From Pseudomonadota bacterium (GTDB taxonomy: Bacteria > Pseudomonadota > Alphaproteobacteria > Rhodospirillales > 2-02-FULL-58-16), in contig JADFTO010000158.1 in NCBI GenBank assembly GCA_022560215.1, forward strand, positions 1 through 6,396: DNA of 6,396 nt. Reading direction: 5' to 3'. A model generated the notes under the pieces. That model had not been told where the DNA came from and did not search any database. It saw only the letters and a program-made list of their open reading frames with translations. Positions 1 to 6,361 of the stretch are shown in pieces. Position 1 is the first letter of the stretch, and the number at the start of each line of letters is the position of its first letter. The translations under genes were made by a program, and so were the position numbers.

Positions 1-181
1 CCCGGGCGGCAAGGTGACGACCCAATTCAAGGACCTCACCCAGGCCCTGGAGCTGGCGGCCGAGCTGGGGTTCAGCCTGCCCGCGACGGCGCTCAACCGG
101 GATCTATACGCCAAGCTCATCGAGGCGGGGCATGGCGATCTCGACCATTCCGCCCTGATCAAGGCCATCGCCGAAGACTAG
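1..181 (+). CDS. C-terminal fragment of a beta-hydroxyacid dehydrogenase (3-hydroxyisobutyrate dehydrogenase / tartronate semialdehyde reductase family)
   Basis: The reading frame is open from the left edge (first full codon at base 2) to TAG at 179-181, giving 59 residues of the C-terminus. The visible part carries the family's helical C-terminal pattern: a KDL motif (about residues 10-12 of the fragment), then an ALELAAELG helix, LPATA, LY and finally GDLDHSALI near the end. This matches the all-alpha substrate/dimerisation domain of NAD(P)-dependent 3-hydroxyisobutyrate dehydrogenases, tartronate semialdehyde (2-hydroxy-3-oxopropionate) reductases and GLYR1-type reductases. The family reduces small semialdehydes, or oxidises beta-hydroxyacids, in the cytoplasm. 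The Rossmann domain and catalytic lysine lie outside the window, so the substrate cannot be assigned. Its stop overlaps the stop of the convergent glycosyltransferase gene in a shared CTAG. The family call is fairly secure; the exact enzyme is not. Confidence 0.85.
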   Translation, partial: PGGKVTTQFKDLTQALELAAELGFSLPATALNRDLYAKLIEAGHGDLDHSALIKAIAED

Positions 182-1158
182 AGCCTCGGGTGCAGCGGCT
201 TCTTGGGCTGGTTCCGGGTGTCGAAGTCGAGGAAGGCGATCAGCATCTGCAAGCCGATGATGATGGGCAGGGCCGCGACCATGGCCGTGCCGGCGGTGGT
301 GGGGATGCCGGTGGCCGAGCTCTCGGCCCATTTTAGGGCGCCGAAGACGATCCCGAAGCAGAACAGAAGGGAGCCCAAAAACAGCTCGATCGAGGCGATG
401 TTGAAGTCCCTGAGGAAGTAGCCGTAGCAGAACCGCTTGAGCGTATTCCGCATGTTCTTGAAGGCGAACTCGAACAGGACCTTGCGGATCAGGAGGCTGC
501 TTCGCTCGCCGCCGTAGCGGGCTTCCATGGGCACGTCGGCGACCACGGCCCCGAGCAGGTTGAGGCGGAACAACAGATCGGATTCGAAGAAAAACCCGGG
601 GCTCAATTTGGCGAAGGGCAACGCCTGAGCGACCTTGGCATGGATGGCGGTGAAGCCGTTGGTGGGATCGAAGACGTCCCAGTAGCCGCTGGACAGCTTG
701 GAGGCGAACGAAAGGCATAAATTGCCGGCGACTCGCAAGGCCGGCATGTCGGCGAGGCCAGCCAGATCGTGGAAGCGGTTGCCCTTGGCGTAGTCGGCTT
801 CCCCCTTGACGATGGGGGCGATCAGGTCGGGAATCCGGCCCGGGTCCATCTGGCCGTCCCCGTCCACCTTGACGATGATGTCGGCGCCCGCCTGCCAGGC
901 CTTCTCGTAGCCGGTCATGGTGGCGCCGCCGACCCCGGTGTTGCGCTCGTGGGTGAGGACGGTGACACGGGGGTCCTGGCACCGGGCGCGGACGTGGCTG
1001 CCGGTGCCGTCGGGGCAGGCGTCGTCGATGACGAAAATGTGGGAAACGCCCTCGCCGATGCCGGCGATCACGTCCAGGACGCGCTCCTTTTCCCTATAGC
1101 AGGGAATGACCGCGGCGACGGTGGGCGCGGCGTCATGGGAGGCGGGGGGGTCGGTCAT
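178..1158 (-). CDS. Family 2 glycosyltransferase with C-terminal membrane anchor (dolichyl-phosphate-mannose synthase-like)
   Basis: The protein is 326 residues from the chosen ATG at 1158. A GT-A fold is clear: VAAVIPCYRE at about 14-23, the nucleotide-binding IDDACPDG at 44-51, the metal-binding DGDGQMD at 99-105, then DPTNGF (164-169) and FFFESDLL (189-196). Two hydrophobic segments (about 256-276 and 291-311) anchor it in the inner membrane. The family transfers a sugar from a nucleotide donor, often to polyprenyl phosphate; donor and acceptor are not determinable here. An in-frame ATG at 1224 would add 22 residues without family similarity. The ATG at 1158 lies directly before the GT domain and has AGGA (1166-1169) seven bases upstream. 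A TATAAG at 1193-1198 could be a -10 box and would lie downstream of the longer start, but no convincing -35 accompanies it. The gene stands alone: the groESL terminator lies upstream and its TAG overlaps the convergent dehydrogenase stop. It is distinct from the second GT2 at 5360-6130, which lacks the two-helix tail. Confidence 0.9.
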   Translation of the reverse strand: MTDPPASHDAAPTVAAVIPCYREKERVLDVIAGIGEGVSHIFVIDDACPDGTGSHVRARCQDPRVTVLTHERNTGVGGATMTGYEKAWQAGADIIVKVDGDGQMDPGRIPDLIAPIVKGEADYAKGNRFHDLAGLADMPALRVAGNLCLSFASKLSSGYWDVFDPTNGFTAIHAKVAQALPFAKLSPGFFFESDLLFRLNLLGAVVADVPMEARYGGERSSLLIRKVLFEFAFKNMRNTLKRFCYGYFLRDFNIASIELFLGSLLFCFGIVFGALKWAESSATGIPTTAGTAMVAALPIIIGLQMLIAFLDFDTRNQPKKPLHPRL

Positions 1159-1261
1159 GGGCGCATCCTGGTCCGGAGGACGGGAGTGAGCCCTTATATC
1201 AAATCCCGGCCGGGCAGCGCACATATTCAGGCGCTTCGTCGCGGCCAGCCGGCGGATGCCG

Positions 1262-1294
1262 AAAAAAAAGGGCCGCGGATTGACCGCGGCCCTT
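1262..1294 (-). terminator. Rho-independent terminator of the groESL operon
   Basis: A perfect inverted repeat, GGGCCGCGG (1270-1278) and CCGCGGCCC (1284-1292), encloses a 5-base loop. The flanking AA/TT pairs extend the stem to 11 bp. Read on the minus strand the hairpin is followed immediately by eight Ts (1269-1262). It lies 24 bases past the groEL stop codon. Only one T-rich flank exists, so it is directional for groEL and would not efficiently stop plus-strand transcripts. Confidence 0.95.
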
Positions 1295-1317
1295 GATCTC
1301 GAGACAGGGAACGATCC

Positions 1318-2958
<1,641 letters not shown>

Positions 2959-2966
2959 GGATTGTG

Positions 2967-2972
2967 CTCCTC
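2967..2972 (-). promoter_or_regulatory. groEL ribosome binding site
   Basis: GAGGAG on the minus strand lies eight bases before the groEL ATG, inside the 24-bp groES-groEL gap. This fits the high translation expected for GroEL relative to its operon partner and fixes the groEL start. Confidence 0.85.
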
Positions 2973-2982
2973 AAAAACCTGG

Positions 2983-3297
2983 TTATTTCTTCTTCTTCTT
3001 CTTGCCACCGTCCTCGATGACGCCGAGAAGATCGGATTCCTTCATGATCAACAGTTCCTCGCCGTCGATCTTGACCTCCGTGCCCGACCATTTGCCGAAC
3101 AGGATGCGGTCGCCGGCCTTGACGTCGAGGGGCACGAGGGTGCCGTCGTCCCGGAACGTGCCGTTGCCGGCGGCGACGACTTCGCCCTCCATGGGCTTTT
3201 CCTGGGCGGTGTCGGGGATGATGATCCCCCCCGCCGATTTTTCTTCCTGATCCACGCGCCGGACCATGACGCGGTCATGCAGCGGCCTTAATTTCAT
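2983..3297 (-). CDS. groES: Co-chaperonin GroES (Hsp10, 10 kDa subunit) with a six-lysine tail
   Basis: The protein is 104 residues. GroES forms the heptameric lid that closes the GroEL chamber. Visible hallmarks are MKLRPLHDRV at 1-10, the mobile loop around 16-34 with the hydrophobic tripeptide III at 25-27 that contacts GroEL, the EGEVVAAG turn, DVKAGDRILFGKW at 58-70, and GEELLIMKESDLLGV at 79-93. Typical alphaproteobacterial GroES ends just after this last motif, at about 95 residues. Here about ten more residues follow (EDGGKKKKKK), the last six all lysine, so the extension is an oddity of this protein. The start is supported by the family N-terminus and by GGAGGA six bases upstream. 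It is the first gene of a bicistronic operon with groEL, under a CIRCE operator. Confidence 0.98.
   Translation of the reverse strand: MKLRPLHDRVMVRRVDQEEKSAGGIIIPDTAQEKPMEGEVVAAGNGTFRDDGTLVPLDVKAGDRILFGKWSGTEVKIDGEELLIMKESDLLGVIEDGGKKKKKK
2986..3003 (-). repeat. Trinucleotide repeat (AAG x5 + AAA) encoding the GroES lysine tail
   Basis: Read on the minus strand, five consecutive AAG codons and one AAA directly precede the groES TAA stop. The tract is a short in-frame microsatellite. Because the unit is three bases, copy-number change by slippage would lengthen or shorten the tail without shifting frame. Its A-rich coding strand contrasts with the G/C-rich third positions of the rest of the gene. 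Confidence 0.9.
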
Positions 3298-3303
3298 TAG
3301 TCA

Positions 3304-3309
3304 TCCTCC
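3304..3309 (-). promoter_or_regulatory. groES ribosome binding site
   Basis: GGAGGA on the minus strand lies six bases before the groES ATG. It is a near-perfect Shine-Dalgarno, consistent with a highly expressed gene, and confirms the chosen start. Confidence 0.9.
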
Positions 3310-3346
3310 GCGAACACGTTGAAATGTAATGATTGTTTGGGGTCTG

Positions 3347-3373
3347 TTAGCACTCTCCCAAGGTGAGTGCCAA
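3347..3373 (-). promoter_or_regulatory. CIRCE operator (HrcA binding site) of groESL
   Basis: The plus strand reads TTAGCACTC, nine bases (TCCCAAGGT), then GAGTGCCAA. The CIRCE consensus is TTAGCACTC-N9-GAGTGCTAA, so 17 of 18 arm positions match; the single change is C for T in the groES-distal arm. CIRCE is the binding site of the heat-shock repressor HrcA, which is itself kept active by GroESL. The element lies about 50 bases upstream of the groES start and overlaps the transcription start predicted from the adjacent promoter. hrcA is not in this window. Confidence 0.95.
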
Positions 3374-3374
3374 C

Positions 3375-3403
3375 GATCTATTCCGCCTCACGTCCTTTGT
3401 CAA
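3375..3403 (-). promoter_or_regulatory. Predicted groESL promoter
   Basis: On the minus strand a perfect TTGACA (3403-3398) is followed by a 17-base spacer and TAGATC (3380-3375), a weak -10 matching TATAAT at three of six positions. The start site would fall near 3368, inside the CIRCE, the usual arrangement for HrcA repression. The -35 is preceded by CCCC (CCCCTTGACA), which also resembles the CTTGA core of alphaproteobacterial sigma-32 promoters. Dual use by RpoH is therefore possible, but the -10 does not show a clear sigma-32 pattern. Position is inferred from sequence only. Confidence 0.65.
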
Positions 3404-3441
3404 GGGGTTGTCCCCGAAATTTTGACGAGGCAGGGCCGGGA

Positions 3442-5043
3442 TCAGGATTCCCGGTCGGCGAGTCCCGGGCTGGCGATGATGGCGGCGGCGTCCCAGACCA
3501 CCACGTATCCGCTGCGAAAAGGCTGGATATAGGCCGGTTTCGGGGACGAGACCGGGGTCTTCCGGTAGCTCACTACCTTGCCGCCGGGATGGCGCTCCAA
3601 CCACGCCCGTTCGTCGGGGTCGCGGACGCCGATCACCGCCATGGGTTTCTCGAGCCGCCCCAGGAACTGGTACTGCCCGTGGTACTTGCCGAAGTGGGCG
3701 AGGGGCACGCCATCACGCTCCCAGGCGCCGAGCCGGGCGGCCAGGGGCCTCAAGTCGTAGGCCGCCCCCAGGGAGGGCCCCAGGATCAGATGCAGCGCCG
3801 TCACCATGACGGCCGACAGCCCGGCCAGCGCCGCCGCCGAGGCCGCCGGCCTCAGCCTCGGCAGGAACAGGCAGGCCAGCCCGGCGGCGGCGGCCATCAG
3901 GGCCCAGGGGGGCGCCGCCCAGTCCAGCACCCGGGGCAGATTCCCGGCGGCCTCCAGGTAGACGAAGGCGGCCGCCCAGGCGGTGGCGGCGGCGAGCCCG
4001 GGGACCCTCAGGTCGAGGCGCCGCCCCTGGCCGGGAAGCGCATGGGCCGCGATCAGCGCCAGGGCCGGAAACAGGGGCAGCAGGTAGTGGGGCTGCTTGC
4101 CGCTGATCAGGGAGAAGACGGCGAAGGCGGCGGCGAACCACCCCAGGCAGAAACGCACGCCCCCGTCGCTCCAGGGGAGGCCGGCCAGGCCCCGCCACAG
4201 GGGCGGCCAGACGGTCCAGGGCAGGATCATCGGCGGCAGCATCGCCGCGTACCACCACCAGGGGCGTCCGTGGGCGAACGACTCCACCATGCGCCCCGCA
4301 GACTGACCCCAGAAGATGGCCTGGGCGTAGGCCTCGCCCCCGGCAAGCGCCGCCGGCACCGCCCAGGCCAGGGCCAGGGCCGCGCCCGAGAGGAGCGCCG
4401 CCAGGACTCCCCCATACCAGCGTCCCCAGCCCCAGGCGGGCGCCGGCCCCAGGCCCGGCCCCCACCATGGCGCCAGCAGGGCCACGGGCAGGACGTGCAC
4501 CAGGATCGCCGGCCCCTTGGTGAGGACGCCGAGGCCGATGCCCGCCGCCAGCAGGGCGAAGCCGCTGAGGCCGCCGCCACGCCACGCACTGACGACGCCG
4601 AGGAGCCCCGTGAGGGTGAAAAAGGTGAGAATCATGTCGAACATGGTGAGGGTGGTGTAAAGCGCCCAGAACACGCCCCCGAACAGGATCAGGGGGGCGG
4701 CGAGGGCGGTTTCCTCGCTCTCGGGCCACAGGCGCCGGGCCAGGGTGCCGGTGAGGAACAGGCTGCCCAGGCCGAAGAGCGGCGCCACCATCCGGGGCCA
4801 CCATTCGTTGACCCCGAATATCCCCCAGCCCAAGTTGATCAGCCAGAACAGCAGCGGCGGCTTGTCACTGTAGGCCTCGCCGTTGAGGTGGGGGACCAGG
4901 AAGTTTCCGTCCCGCCACATTTCCCAGGCCACGGCCAGGTAGCGGGTCTCGTCCACCGGCAGGGGCGGGCGCAGGGCCAGGCCCGCGGCCATCACCACAA
5001 GCCATAGGCCAAGCGGCGTCCACCACGTGCGGGAAAGGGTCAT
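3442..5043 (-). CDS. ArnT/PMT-like integral membrane glycosyltransferase (lipid-linked sugar to periplasmic acceptor)
   Basis: The product is 533 residues, a polytopic inner-membrane protein with roughly a dozen hydrophobic segments in its first 425 residues and a soluble C-terminal stretch of about 110. Family marks of GT-C enzymes of the ArnT/PMT type are DETRY at 31-35 (the acidic first periplasmic loop), VPHLNGEAYSDKPPL at 50-64, an FD at 135-136, TKGP at 175-178 and SGKQPHYLLPLFPALAL at 314-330. These enzymes use undecaprenyl-phosphate-linked sugars at the periplasmic face. ArnT adds aminoarabinose to lipid A, and relatives add mannose, galacturonic acid or other sugars to LPS core, glycans or proteins. 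The ATG overlaps the TGA of the LAB_N gene (ATGA, 5040-5043), and only a GGCGG-type sequence precedes it, so translational coupling is likely. It is the last gene of the triad. No clear terminator precedes the groESL promoter. The name arnT is not justified without the rest of the aminoarabinose pathway. Confidence 0.88.
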   Translation of the reverse strand: MTLSRTWWTPLGLWLVVMAAGLALRPPLPVDETRYLAVAWEMWRDGNFLVPHLNGEAYSDKPPLLFWLINLGWGIFGVNEWWPRMVAPLFGLGSLFLTGTLARRLWPESEETALAAPLILFGGVFWALYTTLTMFDMILTFFTLTGLLGVVSAWRGGGLSGFALLAAGIGLGVLTKGPAILVHVLPVALLAPWWGPGLGPAPAWGWGRWYGGVLAALLSGAALALAWAVPAALAGGEAYAQAIFWGQSAGRMVESFAHGRPWWWYAAMLPPMILPWTVWPPLWRGLAGLPWSDGGVRFCLGWFAAAFAVFSLISGKQPHYLLPLFPALALIAAHALPGQGRRLDLRVPGLAAATAWAAAFVYLEAAGNLPRVLDWAAPPWALMAAAAGLACLFLPRLRPAASAAALAGLSAVMVTALHLILGPSLGAAYDLRPLAARLGAWERDGVPLAHFGKYHGQYQFLGRLEKPMAVIGVRDPDERAWLERHPGGKVVSYRKTPVSSPKPAYIQPFRSGYVVVWDAAAIIASPGLADRES

Positions 5044-5360
5044 CCGCCGCCGGGAGCCTGGTCGCCGCCCGCACCCGCCCGGTCATGGTGGATGAAATAG
5101 AGGTTGCGCGCGTAGATCAACAGCCCTCCCGCCTGGCCGACGATGAAAACCGGGTCCTCCCGGTGGATGGCGTAGGCCAGCAGGGTGGCGCCGCCGAGCA
5201 CGCTGAAATACCAGAACGCCACCGGTATGACGCTCCGGCGGGTGCGTTCGGACTTGATCCACTGGACGATGAAGCGCATGGAGAAGAACGCCTGGCCGAG
5301 GAAACCGACGGCGGTCCAGAGCGTCAGCGTGAATATCATGAAACCGAGGTTGACGACCAT
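5040..5360 (-). CDS. Small LAB_N-domain membrane protein (lipid A biosynthesis N-terminal domain family)
   Basis: The 106-residue product is almost entirely one LAB_N domain. Three hydrophobic helices lie at about 8-24, 45-63 and 70-90. The characteristic conserved residues are present: GQAFFSMRFIVQWIKSE (22-38), the SVIPVAFWYFS stretch (43-53), then REDPVFIVGQAGGL (67-80) and IYARNL (82-87). The domain takes its name from an N-terminal region found on some LpxB (lipid-A-disaccharide synthase) proteins, but this standalone form has no LpxB catalytic part, so the enzyme name should not be transferred. Its placement between a polyprenyl-phosphate-type GT2 and an ArnT-like GT suggests a role as a membrane partner of the GT2 or in moving the lipid-linked sugar across the membrane; that is inference. 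The start overlaps the GT2 stop by one base (TGATG), and AAGGA lies six bases upstream. The last 14 residues are glycine-rich and unconserved in appearance. Confidence 0.9.
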   Translation of the reverse strand: MVVNLGFMIFTLTLWTAVGFLGQAFFSMRFIVQWIKSERTRRSVIPVAFWYFSVLGGATLLAYAIHREDPVFIVGQAGGLLIYARNLYFIHHDRAGAGGDQAPGGG

Positions 5361-6130
5361 CAGCGATCCTTTTCTTCATCCGAATCTGCGGCGTCCGCTT
5401 CAATGTCCGGAACCGTGCCCCGCCTGAGCAGCCACATGACGCCGAGTAAATCCACGATACCCACCCCCAGCCGGTCGAGCACGCCGTAGTTGGAAGTTCC
5501 CCGCCCCCGCGCCCGGTGATTGACCGGAACCGAGATCACGGCGCCGCCCCGCCTCAGCATGAGGGCGGGGAGGAAGCGGTGCATGTTGTCGAACCGCGGC
5601 ATGTCCAGGAAGGCCGCCCGCGCGAAGACCTTAAGCCCGCAGCCGGTGTCCGGGGTGTCGTCGCCGAGCAGCCGGGAACGCACCCCGTTGGCGATGCGCG
5701 AGGATATCCGCTTCGCCCAGGTGTCCCGGCGCAGGGCCCGGTGCCCGGTCACCAGGAGCAGGGTCTTGTCCCTGGCCTTGTCGAGTTCGCCGAGGAGTCT
5801 CGGGATGTCCGCCGGATCGTTCTGGCCGTCCCCGTCCAGGGTCGCGATGACGGGGGCCCGCGCCGCCTGGACGCCGGTCCAGATGGCGGCGCTCTGGCCC
5901 GCACGGCGGCGGTGCGTGATCACCCTGAGGGCGGGGAAGCGGGCGGCGGCCTGGCCGAGCTCGGCCGCCGTGGAATCGCTGCTGCCGTCGTCCACGTAAA
6001 CGATCTCATAGTCGTAGCGCCCGTCCAGGGACTGGCTGACCTCGCCGATCAGGGGAGCGATGTTTCCCGCCTCGTTGTGAACGGGCACCACCACCGCCAA
6101 CTGGGGCAGGACATTGGTTTTGGCGGTCAT
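5360..6130 (-). CDS. Family 2 glycosyltransferase, DPM1/ArnC-like (polyprenyl-phosphate sugar synthase)
   Basis: The protein is 256 residues. GT-A motifs in order are LAVVVPVHNEAGN (11-23), VDDGSSD (46-52), LDGDGQNDP (98-106) with the metal-binding aspartates, DTGCGLK (161-167), RFLPAL (185-190) and HRARGRGTSNYG (205-216), the last a signature of dolichyl-phosphate-mannose synthase and ArnC-type enzymes. Only one short hydrophobic stretch follows (about 222-236), so it is probably a peripheral or monotopic enzyme on the cytoplasmic face. The likely reaction is transfer of a sugar from a nucleotide donor to undecaprenyl phosphate; the sugar is unknown. It is the first gene of the overlapping triad and would supply the lipid-linked donor to the ArnT-like enzyme. 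The chosen ATG leaves the usual short N-terminus before the GT fold, but no convincing Shine-Dalgarno precedes it. The C-terminus is strongly acidic (EADAADSDEEK). Confidence 0.93.
   Translation of the reverse strand: MTAKTNVLPQLAVVVPVHNEAGNIAPLIGEVSQSLDGRYDYEIVYVDDGSSDSTAAELGQAAARFPALRVITHRRRAGQSAAIWTGVQAARAPVIATLDGDGQNDPADIPRLLGELDKARDKTLLLVTGHRALRRDTWAKRISSRIANGVRSRLLGDDTPDTGCGLKVFARAAFLDMPRFDNMHRFLPALMLRRGGAVISVPVNHRARGRGTSNYGVLDRLGVGIVDLLGVMWLLRRGTVPDIEADAADSDEEKDR
5367..5371 (-). promoter_or_regulatory. Ribosome binding site of the LAB_N gene
   Basis: AAGGA on the minus strand, inside the end of the GT2 gene, lies six bases before the ATG at 5360. It gives the LAB_N gene its own initiation signal in addition to coupling with the GT2 stop, and supports this start. 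Confidence 0.7.
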
Positions 6131-6250
6131 GGCTTGAAAAGCGGGGTCTTTAAAAATGGGATACGTCTGTGGCCGCCTGGGGTGTCCCGCTTCTTATACC
6201 GCGGGCGAGCCCCAAGAAAAGCCCTTTCATTTTCCTTGGCGGCGGAATTC

Positions 6251-6260
6251 ATAGCGCTAT
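6251..6260. repeat. Perfect 10-bp palindrome ATAGCGCTAT
   Basis: ATAGCGCTAT is exactly self-complementary and sits near the middle of the divergent intergenic region, next to GAATTC. A dimeric regulator site is possible, but a short palindrome can occur by chance and no second copy is visible nearby. Confidence 0.35.
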
Positions 6261-6351
6261 CCGGGGAACAGGCACAGCCATTTCCGGTCACAAGGAGGGG
6301 CGCCGGACCCCAATACAAAAAGAGCCACAGAGGCTTGCCTCGAGGGTCCTC

Positions 6352-6356
6352 AGGAG
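6352..6356 (+). promoter_or_regulatory. Candidate ribosome binding site of the right-edge gene
   Basis: AGGAG lies five bases before the ATG at 6362 and eight before the ATG at 6365. The second spacing is the more usual. It is the best support for a gene starting here. Confidence 0.5.
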
Positions 6357-6361
6357 CCACG

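Larger units (their letters stand above)
6131..6361. other. Divergent intergenic region upstream of the glycosyltransferase operon
   Basis: About 230 bases separate the GT2 start from the probable plus-strand start at the right edge. Base composition is less G/C-rich and more uneven than in the flanking genes, with several A- and T-runs. It must hold the operon promoter. A TATAAG on the minus strand (6199-6194) is a possible -10 box but has no good -35 at 16-18 bases. Also seen are CCCGC/GCGGG arms flanking that box, a 10-base palindrome at 6251-6260, and a cluster of GAGG/CCTC arms at 6330-6351. A minus-strand frame stays open through the region, but its composition and residues do not look coding. 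Confidence 0.6.

Noticed and set aside
1159..1224. A longer N-terminus for the first glycosyltransferase from the ATG at 1224.
   Set aside because: The 22 extra residues are not family-like, the upstream start has no Shine-Dalgarno, and a possible -10 box lies within the extension. The ATG at 1158 has AGGA at seven bases.
769..1296. A 175-codon plus-strand frame opposite the first glycosyltransferase, running through the groEL terminator.
   Set aside because: It is Val/Gly/Ala/Asp-rich antisense translation, has no ribosome binding site or recognisable motif, and crosses an intrinsic terminator.
3404..3415. GGGG-TTGT-CCCC hairpin as a terminator for the glycosyltransferase operon.
   Set aside because: The stem is only 4 bp, no T-run follows on the minus strand, and it abuts the groESL -35 box.
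3367..5007. A 546-codon open frame on the plus strand opposite the ArnT-like gene.
   Set aside because: It is low-complexity Gly/Arg/Pro/Gln-rich translation antisense to a convincing membrane protein, and its start lies inside the CIRCE. It is a shadow of high G+C.
3442..5043. Naming the membrane glycosyltransferase arnT, implying aminoarabinose modification of lipid A and polymyxin resistance.
   Set aside because: No arnA, arnB, arnD or arnE/F genes are visible in the window. The motifs fit the broader ArnT/PMT superfamily, so substrate and acceptor remain open.
6316..6351. A minus-strand intrinsic terminator formed by the CCTCGAGG/GAGGC arms followed by T5.
   Set aside because: The stem is short, and about eight bases of unpaired sequence separate it from the T-run, so it is not a canonical terminator.
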